In this document: positions 49,958-58,009 of the stretch, in pieces | Layout of the letters: every line of letters starts with the position of its first letter | How positions within the stretch are numbered: position 1 is the stretch's first letter | Source: Dactylosporangium vinaceum | GTDB lineage: Bacteria > Actinomycetota > Actinomycetes > Mycobacteriales > Micromonosporaceae | Length of the DNA: 64,000 nt | Assembly: GCF_019904175.1 (NCBI RefSeq) | Contig: NZ_CP061913.1 | Span: 3,410,001 to 3,474,000, forward strand | Direction of reading: 5' to 3' | Notes under the pieces: generated by a model | What the model saw: the letters and a program-made list of their open reading frames with translations, nothing else | Told to the model about the DNA's origin: nothing | The model's database searches: none | Translations under genes and position numbers: made by a program

Positions 49958-51118
49958 TCACGCTGCCACCACCGCGGCGCCCGCGAGGGGCAGCCGGGCC
50001 TCCACGCTGAACCCGCCACCGCCGCGCGGCCCGGCCCGCAGTGTCCCGCCCAGCGCCGTGACCCGCTCCCGCATGCCGGTCAGCCCCACGCCTGGCACCG
50101 GCTCGGCGGTGCTCGACCCGTTGCCGGGCAGGCCCTTCCCGTTGTCCTCGACCCGCACGGTGAGCCAGTCCGCCCCGTAGTCGATGCAGACCGTCGCCGC
50201 CGCCGGGCCGGCGTGGCGGGCCGCGTTCGTCAGGGCCTCCTGCACGATCCGGTATGCCGTGCCGTCCACCTCGGCCGGCAGGTCCCGCTGCGCGCCCGAT
50301 GTCTGCACCGTCACCGGCAGCCCGGCCCGGCGCGCGCCCTCCGCCAGCCGGTCGAGGTGGCACAGGCCGTTGGCGTCGCCGGTCAGCGGATCGTCGTCGC
50401 GCAGGACCTCGAGGGTGTTGCGCAGTTCCCGCATCGCGTCCGCGCTCGCCTGCTCGATCGCCACCAGCGCGTCGGGGACCGGGTCGTCCCGTTTCCGGGC
50501 CAGGTGGACCGCCACCCCGGCCTGAATCTTGATGATGGAGATGCTGTGCGTCAGCGAGTCGTGCAGCTCCCGGGCGATGCGCAGGCGCTCCTCGGCCGCC
50601 CGTCGCCGCGCCGTCTCCTCCCGGGTCCGTTCGGCGTCCTCGGCCCGGCGCTCCACCTGCTCGAGATACGCCCGGTGCTGCCGGGTCACCTCGGCCATCA
50701 CGCTCGACGCGACCATCCAGCCGATGATGAGGAACCAGCGCTGGACCACGTCGGCCGGCCGCGCCCCCGAACCGATCGCGTCGCCGGCGATGCCGATCAC
50801 CAGGATCGCGGCGACCGCGGCCTTGGCGGTGCGCCCGTGGCCCCGGCTGACCGTCGTGTACAGCGCGATGAGGACGGGCAGTGCCGGCCCGACGCCCGGA
50901 TATCCGAGCACGAGATACACCAGCAGGCTCCCGGCCGCCACGGCGAGCACCGGGCGCGGGAACCGCCGCCGCGCGGCCAGCACCAGCCCGGCCACGGCCA
51001 GGAGCGCGATGCCCAGGGAGTCGAGGTCGGTGCGCCCGTCGGGGGCGGTGAGCGCCCCGCCGACCGCCACTGCCGCGACCCCTGCCGCCAGCCCGAGGTC
51101 CTGCCAAAGCCGTCGCAT
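49958..51118 (-). CDS. Sensor histidine kinase (HisKA_3 type)
   Basis: 386 residues. The first ~150 residues contain five or six membrane helices in short-loop arrangement, like YdfH-type kinases. The DHp helix is ERLRIARELHDSLTHSISI with phospho-His; the ATPase domain has VQEALTNAARHAG (N box), RVEDNGKGLPGNG and GVGLTGMRERV (G boxes). ATG 51118 is favoured by the -10 box seven nt upstream over GTG 51124. Together with the NarL-type regulator it is a full two-component system. Confidence 0.9.
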   Translation of the reverse strand: MRRLWQDLGLAAGVAAVAVGGALTAPDGRTDLDSLGIALLAVAGLVLAARRRFPRPVLAVAAGSLLVYLVLGYPGVGPALPVLIALYTTVSRGHGRTAKAAVAAILVIGIAGDAIGSGARPADVVQRWFLIIGWMVASSVMAEVTRQHRAYLEQVERRAEDAERTREETARRRAAEERLRIARELHDSLTHSISIIKIQAGVAVHLARKRDDPVPDALVAIEQASADAMRELRNTLEVLRDDDPLTGDANGLCHLDRLAEGARRAGLPVTVQTSGAQRDLPAEVDGTAYRIVQEALTNAARHAGPAAATVCIDYGADWLTVRVEDNGKGLPGNGSSTAEPVPGVGLTGMRERVTALGGTLRAGPRGGGGFSVEARLPLAGAAVVAA

Positions 51119-51125
51119 GCCCACG

Positions 51126-51131
51126 ACGGTA
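51126..51131 (-). promoter_or_regulatory. -10 box TACCGT (minus strand), leaderless start
   Basis: Seven nt before ATG 51118 on the minus strand. Confidence 0.45.
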
Positions 51132-51157
51132 GGCGCTTGCGGCGATCCGCGCGTCGG

Positions 51158-51195
51158 CCCAGCGTGGTATCCGATCCTTCATCCCAGCGTGGTAC
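51158..51195. repeat. Direct repeat CCCAGCGTGGTA, two copies
   Basis: CCCAGCGTGGTA at 51158-51169 and 51183-51194 are identical, 25 bp apart, and each is followed by GATC after a few bases. They lie in the divergent spacer between the kinase and the membrane gene at 51243, so they may be regulator-binding sites. Confidence 0.45.
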
Positions 51196-51242
51196 AAGAT
51201 CGATACCGTGGTCTGACGACTTGATCTCCGCCGCGCGGCACC

Positions 51243-51662
51243 ATGGCCGCCATGAACCCACGAACGGTCCACCTGGCGCTGCGAGGGACCATGACGGCGC
51301 TCGCCGTGCTGGCCGCCGTGCAGGTGCTGCTGGCCGGGAGTTTCCTCAGCGGGCACTACCCGGTCCTGCGCTGGCACATGATCACCGGCTTCGCGATGGT
51401 GGTGGTCGCGCTGGTGCAGAGCGCCGTCATCTTCCTGCCCGGCCGCCGGCAGCGCGAACCGTCGCTGCCCCGCATGGGCCTGCTCATACCGGTCCTGCTC
51501 GCGACGCAGGGCATCCTCGGCGTGTTCCGCGTCCTGGAGCTGCACGTGCCCATCGGCGTCCTGATGGCCGTCGGCACCGTCCACGCTGCCACCTGGGCCT
51601 GGAAGACACCGCTGCCCGGCGCGCAGCCGGCGGCCGCCGCGAAGGTCGAGGTGGCGGCGTGA
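51243..51662 (+). CDS. Four-helix membrane protein with conserved histidines
   Basis: 139 residues and four predicted helices. Histidines fall at helix ends or inside helices: H38, H45, H101 and H114 (SGHYPVLRWHMITG and LELHVPIGVLMAVGTVHAATW). This pattern resembles small b-type cytochromes or half of a CtaA/Cox15-type protein, so heme or quinone binding is possible but not shown. Its stop overlaps the multicopper oxidase GTG (GTGA), so the two are translationally coupled. Start is ATG 51243 or 51252. Confidence 0.75.
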   Translation: MAAMNPRTVHLALRGTMTALAVLAAVQVLLAGSFLSGHYPVLRWHMITGFAMVVVALVQSAVIFLPGRRQREPSLPRMGLLIPVLLATQGILGVFRVLELHVPIGVLMAVGTVHAATWAWKTPLPGAQPAAAAKVEVAA

Positions 51663-53119
51663 GGCGGCGGGCGGTCCTCGGTGCCGGTGCCGCCGCGCTC
51701 GGTGCCGCCGGGATCGGCTGGTCGCTGCTCACCCCGAAGCTCCCGGGCAAGCTGCTGCACAGCCGGGCGCCCCTGCCGCGGCCGTTCGAGGCGCGGCTCG
51801 CGATCCCCGCGGTCCTCGCCGGTGAGGAGATCGTGCAGCGCGAGGCCGATCTGGCGATCCTGCCCGGGCTGACGACCCGCGCGTGGACGTACAACGGCAG
51901 CTTTCCGGGCCCGACGGTCATCACGCGATCCGGGCGGGCGGCCACCGTCACGCACCGCAACCAGCTCCCCGAGCCGGTCGTCGTGCACCTGCACGGCGGC
52001 CACACCCCGGCCGGCAGCGACGGCTACCCGATCGACCAGATCATGCCGTTGCCGCCCGCGGCGGCGCACCACTACATGGCCACGATGGCCGGCGACACGA
52101 CCGTGGGCGCGCGCACCTACCGATACCCGATGCAGCAGCGGGCCGCGACCCTCTGGTACCACGACCATCGCATGGGCTTCACCGGCCCCGCCGTCTACCG
52201 CGGCCTCGCCGGGTTCCACCTCGTCCGCGACGACGAGGAGGATGCGCTGCCGCTCCCACGGGGCGAGCGGGAGCTGCCGCTGATGATCACCGACCGCGCC
52301 TTCGAGGAGGACGGTTCGTTCCGCTATCCGCTCGGCGACGCCGACTACATGAACGGCGTGCTCGGCGACGTGATCCTCGTCAACGGCCGGCCGTGGCCGG
52401 TGCACGAGGTCGACCCGGCCCGCTATCGGTTACGGCTGCTCAACGCGTCGAACGCGCGCCGGTATCGGCTGCAGTTCGACCCCCAGCCACCCGGCGGTGA
52501 CGCCTTCGTCCAGATCGGCAGCGACGGCGGCCTCCTCACCCGGCCGATCGGCCACGACACCCTGGAGCTGGCCCCGGCCGAGCGCTTCGACGTCGTCGTC
52601 GACTTCGCCCGCTGGAAACCCGGCACCAAGGTCCGCCTCATCGACCGCGACGGCGGCGACGTCATGCGCTTCGATGTGACAGGCCCGAAAACCGACGACC
52701 CTTCGCGTGTACCGCCGGTGCTCAGCACATCCGCCGAGCCCTTGCCACCGCCGAAACGCAGCCGCACGTTCCGCTTCGGCCAGGGGCGCGACGGCACCTG
52801 GCGCATCAACGACCTCACATACCAGCCGGGCCGCGCACTGGCCCGTCCGCGTCTGGGCGAGGTGGAGCACTGGCGCTTCGTGACCGACTTCCACCACCCC
52901 ATCCACCTGCACCTCAACCACTTTCAAGTGGTCTCCCGCAATGCGAATGAGATCGGGGAGTACGACAAAGGCTGGAAGGACACCGTCGACCTGCGCGCCT
53001 CCGAGGCGGTCGAGATAGCGGTCCGCTTCACCGACTACACGGGCACGTTCATGCTGCACTGCCACAACCTGGAGCACGAGGACATGGCGATGATGGCGGA
53101 CTTCGTCGTGGAGCCCTGA
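51659..53119 (+). CDS. Tat-exported multicopper oxidase
   Basis: 486 residues. The N-terminus RRRAVLGAGAAALGAAGIG is a twin-arginine signal. Three cupredoxin domains supply four copper motifs: HLHGGH and WYHDH in domain 1, HPIHLHLNHF and HCHNLEHEDMAMM in domain 3, the last giving the type 1 Cys, His and axial Met. It should oxidise phenols, metal ions or bilirubin-like substrates using oxygen outside the cell. GTG 51659 overlaps the previous gene's stop. Relatives include CotA/CueO-type enzymes and PhsA of actinomycin or grixazone pathways; substrate cannot be fixed. Confidence 0.93.
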   Translation: MRRRAVLGAGAAALGAAGIGWSLLTPKLPGKLLHSRAPLPRPFEARLAIPAVLAGEEIVQREADLAILPGLTTRAWTYNGSFPGPTVITRSGRAATVTHRNQLPEPVVVHLHGGHTPAGSDGYPIDQIMPLPPAAAHHYMATMAGDTTVGARTYRYPMQQRAATLWYHDHRMGFTGPAVYRGLAGFHLVRDDEEDALPLPRGERELPLMITDRAFEEDGSFRYPLGDADYMNGVLGDVILVNGRPWPVHEVDPARYRLRLLNASNARRYRLQFDPQPPGGDAFVQIGSDGGLLTRPIGHDTLELAPAERFDVVVDFARWKPGTKVRLIDRDGGDVMRFDVTGPKTDDPSRVPPVLSTSAEPLPPPKRSRTFRFGQGRDGTWRINDLTYQPGRALARPRLGEVEHWRFVTDFHHPIHLHLNHFQVVSRNANEIGEYDKGWKDTVDLRASEAVEIAVRFTDYTGTFMLHCHNLEHEDMAMMADFVVEP

Positions 53120-53220
53120 ATTTGGGCCTGGTGCCTGGGACTTTCGGCTCAGCGGTCCGACCGTACGGTGGGCGGGCCCTCGCCATCGTTCGCGCACGTG
53201 CAAGTAGTAGGGAGATCCTC

Positions 53221-54612
53221 GTGCCAAACGTCAGGGGCCTCATCGCCGCCACCGGGGTCGCGGCGGCCGCCCTCCTGGTCGTCGCCGCCGCCATGGTGAC
53301 GACCGCCGACGCCGCCACGGCGGTGACCGTGCAGGCGGAGGCGTTCAATGCGCAGTCCGGAGCGCAGGTGGAGAACACCGTCGACGCCGGCGGCGGGCAG
53401 AACGTCGCCTTCCTCGCCGACGGCGACTGGCTGCGCTACGACGGCGTCGATCTCGGGGCGGCCGGTGCCTTGAGCATCGGGGCCCGGGTCGCGTCGGCCG
53501 GCACCGGTGGGACGGGCAGCATCGAGCTGCGGACGGGCTCGCTCACCGGGCCGGTGCTCGCCCAGATCACCGTCGCTCCCACCGGCGGCTGGCAGTCCTG
53601 GGTGACGCTCACCGCCACCGCCGCGAGCCACCCGGCCGGCGCGCAGACCGTGTTCGCGGTGCTGCGCAACAGCACGGGTGGCCGCGACTTCGTCAACATC
53701 AACTGGTTCTCGTTCACGAACGGGGCGACCGCCACGCCCACGGCCGGCGGCACCGGCGCCGCGGGCTGGGTCAACGTGGACCCGGCGCGGTGGAATGCGC
53801 AGCTCGCCGAGTTCAACGCCATGCCCATGGACCCGGCGCCCGCCAACGCCGTCCGGGTCTCCGAGTTCAACGCGTCGTGCACCTACAGCCACTCGCTCAA
53901 GGACGACCCCATCGTCTTCCCGGGCCTGCCGGGCGCGTCGCACATGCACAGCTTCCTGGGCAACCACAGCACCAACGCCGGCACGACAGGCGACACCCTG
54001 CTCGCCAACGCGGGGACGTCGTGCGCGCCGGCACCGGACCTGTCGGCGTACTGGGTGCCGACCCTCTACGAGCACGGCGTCGCGGTCGAGCCCAAGGCCG
54101 TCGTCGTGTACTACGGTTCGCGCCTGGCCGACCCGGCCGGGACGGTCCCGTTCCCGCAGGGTTTCCGGATGATCGCCGGTGACGCGAAGCTGCAGCAGGC
54201 GACGCCGGCCGGCTCGGTCAACCAGTTCTACTGCGCCGGCCCGGGCGGCGAGATCGGGCGCAGTGCGGACGGCAACTGGCCGCTGTGCGCACCGACCGCG
54301 TCGCTGCTGTTCCAGCTGGTGTTCCCGGACTGCTGGGACGGCGCCCACCTGGACAGCCCCGACCACAAGTCGCACGTCGCGTACTCGTACACCGGCACGT
54401 GCGGCGGCGCCTACCCGGTGAAGATCCCGTCGATCTCGTTCGTCCTGGCCTACCCGGCAAGCGGCACGGCCGACGGCTTCACCCTCTCGTCCGGCATGGC
54501 GTCGTCATTCCACGGCGACGCGTTCCTGGCGTGGGACAACGCGGCCCAGGGTCACCGGGTGAAGAACTGCATCGTCCAGAAGGCCAAGTGCAACACGGCC
54601 GGAACCTTCTAG
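53221..54612 (+). CDS. Secreted CBM6-like and DUF1996 protein
   Basis: 463 residues. A signal peptide ends near TTADAATAV (about residue 38). A carbohydrate-binding beta-sandwich (about 38-165, VQAEAFNAQSG, DGDWLRYDGVDLGAAG, GGRDFVNINWFSF) matches CBM6/35-type modules. The DUF1996 domain (about 190-450) is marked by SHMHSFLGNHSTNA, YWVPTLYEHG, PDCWDG and HLDSPDHKSHVAYS, with His-rich strands and paired cysteines. DUF1996 is common in fungi and actinomycetes; its activity is unknown. GTG 53221 has GGGAG at the right distance. Confidence 0.88.
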   Translation: MPNVRGLIAATGVAAAALLVVAAAMVTTADAATAVTVQAEAFNAQSGAQVENTVDAGGGQNVAFLADGDWLRYDGVDLGAAGALSIGARVASAGTGGTGSIELRTGSLTGPVLAQITVAPTGGWQSWVTLTATAASHPAGAQTVFAVLRNSTGGRDFVNINWFSFTNGATATPTAGGTGAAGWVNVDPARWNAQLAEFNAMPMDPAPANAVRVSEFNASCTYSHSLKDDPIVFPGLPGASHMHSFLGNHSTNAGTTGDTLLANAGTSCAPAPDLSAYWVPTLYEHGVAVEPKAVVVYYGSRLADPAGTVPFPQGFRMIAGDAKLQQATPAGSVNQFYCAGPGGEIGRSADGNWPLCAPTASLLFQLVFPDCWDGAHLDSPDHKSHVAYSYTGTCGGAYPVKIPSISFVLAYPASGTADGFTLSSGMASSFHGDAFLAWDNAAQGHRVKNCIVQKAKCNTAGTF

Positions 54613-54646
54613 GGACCGATGCGCCGATCATGAACCGGGTCGACGG

Positions 54647-55567
54647 TCAGCGCAGTTCGATCCGGTTGATGTCGGGGGCATCGCCGGAGTCGTTGAAGAA
54701 GCGGATCCAGGTCGTGCCGGCGGGCACGTACACGGAGATGGAGGTGCGGGCGGGGATGAGGTAGTCGCCGGCGCCGGCGAGCGTCAGGGTGTGCACGGGT
54801 CCGTCGGCCACGGCCACCTTGAGGGTGCGGAGGTCCTGCGTCTCGTACACGATGACCAGGGTCCGCTCGCCGGCGGCCGGCACCTCGGGCACGCGGATGG
54901 CCAGGGTGTTCGGCCCGCCGATGTACCCGACGCGACTCCCGCCGTCGCAGGTGGCGCACTCGATGACCCGGGCTCCGTTGCGCAGGTTGGCGGCGTCCGC
55001 GGCGTGCAGGCTCATGGGGCGGAACCCCGGGCCGGCCGTCGTGGGAGCCGGCCCGGCGGTGGCCGGCAGCGGCCCGGCGGTCGTCGGTCCCGCAGTGGTG
55101 CGGCCGGTAGGGGTGCCGCCGCCGGTGGTCTGGCCGGCTGCGCTCTGGCCGGCCGCGGTGGGGTCGGGCGCGGTGGGGTCGGGCGCCGATGGACCGCCCG
55201 CGGCCGGGGGAGGACCGGAGCCCGCCGGGCCGGACGCCGGGGGGATGCGCGGCGAGGAGGGCATCGGCGGGGCGGTGGAGGGCGCGGCGAGCGGCGGATC
55301 GGGAGCGGGCGGGGGTGCGGGCAGGACGAGCGGTGGTACGAACGCGACGATCGCCGCCACGCCCACCGCCAACGACGCCCAGCCCAGCCGGCGGCGTAGA
55401 CCGGGCGACAAGCCCGCGTGCGGCCGGCCGCCATCGGCGATCTGCGCCTCGGTGCTCTGCGCCTCGGCGGTCTGCGCCTCGGCGGTCTGCGGCTCGCTGG
55501 TCTGGGGCTCGGGGATGGGGGAGGTGGCCGGAGGCAGCGGTGGCCGGATGGGGGCGTCGTCGGTCAT
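54647..55567 (-). CDS. Membrane protein with Gln/Glu repeats, Pro/Thr-rich stalk and galactose-binding-like domain
   Basis: 306 residues. An N-terminal cytoplasmic part has five copies of a QTAEA-like pentapeptide (about residues 18-42), encoded by 15-bp DNA repeats. One helix (LGWASLAVGVAAIVAFVPPLVLP) leads to a long Pro/Ala/Thr stalk and a C-terminal beta-sandwich (about 195-306) with GSRVGYIGGPNTLAIRVPEVPAAGERTLVIVYE and FFNDSGDAPDINRIEL, like CBM35-type modules that bind sugars. The stalk suggests it spans the wall. It is the third gene after a histidine kinase and regulator, with ATGA overlap, so it may present a ligand to that sensor. Confidence 0.78.
   Translation of the reverse strand: MTDDAPIRPPLPPATSPIPEPQTSEPQTAEAQTAEAQSTEAQIADGGRPHAGLSPGLRRRLGWASLAVGVAAIVAFVPPLVLPAPPPAPDPPLAAPSTAPPMPSSPRIPPASGPAGSGPPPAAGGPSAPDPTAPDPTAAGQSAAGQTTGGGTPTGRTTAGPTTAGPLPATAGPAPTTAGPGFRPMSLHAADAANLRNGARVIECATCDGGSRVGYIGGPNTLAIRVPEVPAAGERTLVIVYETQDLRTLKVAVADGPVHTLTLAGAGDYLIPARTSISVYVPAGTTWIRFFNDSGDAPDINRIELR
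55441..55515. repeat. Five 15-bp coding repeats
   Basis: Tandem units of TCTGCGCCTCGGCGG and close variants at 55441, 55456, 55471, 55486 and 55501. They are in frame, so copy number can change without breaking the gene. Confidence 0.75.
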
Positions 55568-56187
55568 GTGCGGCCGGTCCAGCGCAGGAGGGCTTCGGTG
55601 CGGTTGGTCACCCGGAGTTTGGCGTAGGCGCGGTGCAGGTGGTTCTTGACGGTCTTCTCGGTCAGCAGCAGGCGGTGGGCTATCGCGGCGTTCGTCAGGC
55701 CCTCGGCCAGCAGGTCCAGGACGTCCTGTTCGCGGCGGGTCAGGCCGTGCCTCGGGCGGGGTCTCGGGTACGGGCGGGCACGCATGGTCGCGGTGGCCAC
55801 GGCGGCGGCGGCCGGGGAGAGCCAGCCCTGCCCGGCGGCCACCGCCTGGACCGCCCGGTGCAGGTCGTCCGGCGTGAAGGTGCCGTGCACCAGGTAGCCG
55901 CGGGCGCCGCCGCGGAGCATCTGGGTGATCAGGGTCGGGTCCGGGTCGCTCGTCAGGACCAGGATGGCGGTCAGGCGGGCCAGCTCGGGCAGGACCGTGA
56001 GGCCGTCGGCTCGCGGCATGCGGTGGTCGAGCAGGGTCACGGCCGGGGCTGTGCGGCGGGCCTCGGCCAGGGCCTCCAGGCCGTCGGCGGCCTCGGCCAC
56101 CACGCTGACGCCGGCGGCTGCGTCCAGATACGTGCGCAGGGCGGTGCGGACGATCGGGTTGTCGTCGACCACCAGGACCGTGATCAT
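55564..56187 (-). CDS. NarL/FixJ-type response regulator
   Basis: 207 residues: receiver with VDDNPIVRTAL, phospho-acceptor Asp in VTLLDHRMPRADG and Thr in LVLTSDP; the Lys of the last strand lies in a shortened GARGYLVHG (here His in place of the usual Lys), a departure from canonical receivers that may alter switching. LuxR HTH is LTRREQDVLDLLAEGLTNAAIAHRL with KTVKNHLHRAY. ATG 56187 overlaps the kinase stop, and its stop overlaps the next ATG. Confidence 0.9.
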   Translation of the reverse strand: MITVLVVDDNPIVRTALRTYLDAAAGVSVVAEAADGLEALAEARRTAPAVTLLDHRMPRADGLTVLPELARLTAILVLTSDPDPTLITQMLRGGARGYLVHGTFTPDDLHRAVQAVAAGQGWLSPAAAAVATATMRARPYPRPRPRHGLTRREQDVLDLLAEGLTNAAIAHRLLLTEKTVKNHLHRAYAKLRVTNRTEALLRWTGRT

Positions 56188-57329
56188 GCGGGGACGGCGG
56201 CTTCCACCGAGGTACCGCCGCCCGGCCGGGACGAGACGCGCAGCGCGCCACCGGAGAGGCGGGCGCGTTCGGACATGCCCAGGATGCCGTAGCGGTGCTC
56301 GGTGCGCAGGTCGACGAGGCTCGGTGGGACCGGGAAGCCCCGGCCGTCGTCGGTCACCGTCAACACGAGGTGCGGGCCCGCGTGGGACAGGGTGACCGTG
56401 ACCGTCGTCGCGGCGGCGTGGCGGGCGGTGTTGCGCAGCGCTTCCTGCAGGATTCGGCACAGTTCGTAGCGGACCGGCACCGGTGGGTCGGCGGATGCCA
56501 GGTCCAGCGCCACCGCGATGCCCGTGGCCCGCTGCCATGACCCGCACATGTCGGCGAGCACGGCCGGGAAGGCGCGGGTCGGCTCGTCGCAGCGCAGGCC
56601 GTCCAGCAGGTCACGGGCCTCGCGGGCGGCCGCGGCGGCGCCGGTGGAGACGGTGTCGGCCAGGCGCTCGGCCAGGCCGGGATGGCGGCGCAGGCTCTGC
56701 GGGAGGGCCAGGGCGGCGAAGGATACGCCGCGCAGCGTCTTGGCGACCGAGTCGTGCAGTTCGCGGGCCAGGCGGGCGCGCTCGTCGGCGGCGGCGGCGC
56801 GCTGGGCCGAGGCGACGACGCTGACGGAGAGTTCGACGTGGCGGCGCAGGGCGTCGGTGGCCACGGCGGCGGCGGTGGCGGCCAGGATGCAGGCGATCGG
56901 GAACGTCAGGACGAACTCGGCGTTGGCCGGGGCGGCGGCGAGGACGTGGGCGGCGCTCACGTAGCCGAGGGCGGCGTACGCGGCGGCGATCGGCAGGGCG
57001 CGCAGGCCGGCCACGACACCGGCCAGGGCGGCGGCGCCGGCGGCCGCGCAGAAGAACACGATGCCCGGGCCGAGGGCCAGGACCGCGAGCGTGAGCAGGG
57101 CGTCCAGGAGCAGGACCGGCACGGGGTGGCGCACGACGTACGGGTTGCGGGCCAGCACCGCCAGCCCGGCGGCGCTCGCGGCGAGCGCGACGGCCGCGGC
57201 CGGCAGGAGCGGGCGCGGGTCGGGGGCGAGCCGCAGCGCGGTGCCGGCCGCGGTGAGCGTGGCGGCGCCCCGGCCGAGCAGCACGGCCCGGCCGAGCGCG
57301 GCCGGGGCCACCGCCCGATCGACGGTCAT
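56184..57329 (-). CDS. Sensor histidine kinase (HisKA_3 type)
   Basis: 381 residues. About six hydrophobic helices in the first 170 residues, short loops. DHp helix ERARLARELHDSVAKTLRG with phospho-His. ATPase N box LQEALRNTARHAA, G boxes VTDDGRGFPV and YGILGMSERARL. It heads a three-gene operon with the response regulator and the sugar-binding-like membrane protein, each joined by four-base overlaps. The -10 box is six nt upstream. Confidence 0.9.
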   Translation of the reverse strand: MTVDRAVAPAALGRAVLLGRGAATLTAAGTALRLAPDPRPLLPAAAVALAASAAGLAVLARNPYVVRHPVPVLLLDALLTLAVLALGPGIVFFCAAAGAAALAGVVAGLRALPIAAAYAALGYVSAAHVLAAAPANAEFVLTFPIACILAATAAAVATDALRRHVELSVSVVASAQRAAAADERARLARELHDSVAKTLRGVSFAALALPQSLRRHPGLAERLADTVSTGAAAAAREARDLLDGLRCDEPTRAFPAVLADMCGSWQRATGIAVALDLASADPPVPVRYELCRILQEALRNTARHAAATTVTVTLSHAGPHLVLTVTDDGRGFPVPPSLVDLRTEHRYGILGMSERARLSGGALRVSSRPGGGTSVEAAVPA

Positions 57330-57335
57330 GCACGG

Positions 57336-57341
57336 AATGTA
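57336..57341 (-). promoter_or_regulatory. -10 box TACATT (minus strand), leaderless start
   Basis: Six nt before ATG 57329 on the minus strand, first gene of the operon. Confidence 0.5.
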
Positions 57342-57386
57342 CCGGGTTTCGGGACTTTTTAAATGAGCCGAATCAAAGAGCTTGGA

Positions 57387-57953
57387 TCAGACGCCGTGCA
57401 CCCGGGCCAGGATGCCGAGCTCCGAGACCAGCGCGGGCCCGGCGGCCGCCGCCGACCCGTCGAGCACCCGGACCAGCTCCAGGCCGGCGTCGGCGACCGG
57501 CAGTACACCCGCAGCGAACGCACCGGTCCCGCGCACCGACAGCAGCGGGGTCCGCGGGACGCGTGTGCCGTGCTCGTCGGTGATCTCCTCGGGGGCCTCG
57601 GTGCCGCCGGTGAGGATCGCGGCGAGCAGGGCGGTGCGGTAGACGGGGTCGGTCTCGGCGTCGTACACCCAGCGCGGGCCCAGCACCGAGTGCTCGGCGG
57701 TCCCGACCAGGGCGGCGCCGTCGAGCGGGGCGTCGCGGTAGGTGAGCGGCGTGACGTACACGGGGCCGCCGTCGACCGCGCGGACGAGGAGGGTCTCCAG
57801 GCCCACGGCGCCGTCGGGGTCGTCGAACCGGAACGCGCCCACCCGCTCCAGCGAGGGCTCGGCCGGGCCGGTGTACCACGGCTGGGTGGGTAGCCAGGCG
57901 GCGAGCAGATCGAGCTTGCCGGGGACGAGCGTCGCACGGTGCAGCAGGGCCAT
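57387..57953 (-). CDS. Maltokinase N-terminal cap-like protein
   Basis: 188 residues. LLHRATLVPGKLDLLAAWLPTQPWYTGPAEPSLERVGAFRFDDPDGAVGLETLLVR resembles the N-terminal cap domain that precedes the kinase part of maltokinases (Mak), here without the kinase. The rest (LDGAALVGTAEHSVLGPRWVYDAETDPVYRTALLAAILTG) continues the same domain. Such free-standing cap proteins occur in actinomycetes; the role is unknown. ATG 57953 is picked over GTG 57974 because the -10 box TACCAT stops seven nt before it. Confidence 0.82.
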   Translation of the reverse strand: MALLHRATLVPGKLDLLAAWLPTQPWYTGPAEPSLERVGAFRFDDPDGAVGLETLLVRAVDGGPVYVTPLTYRDAPLDGAALVGTAEHSVLGPRWVYDAETDPVYRTALLAAILTGGTEAPEEITDEHGTRVPRTPLLSVRGTGAFAAGVLPVADAGLELVRVLDGSAAAAGPALVSELGILARVHGV

Positions 57954-57960
57954 GCCGGGA

Positions 57961-57966
57961 ATGGTA
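57961..57966 (-). promoter_or_regulatory. -10 box TACCAT (minus strand), leaderless start
   Basis: Seven nt before ATG 57953 on the minus strand. Confidence 0.5.
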
Positions 57967-58009
57967 CCGATCACACTCAGCCGGGCCGTGGCGCTGCCGA
58001 TAGAGCCCC

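Noticed and set aside
55441..55515. Possible CRISPR-like array
   Set aside because: Units are 15 bp, contiguous, without spacers and in frame with a protein repeat.
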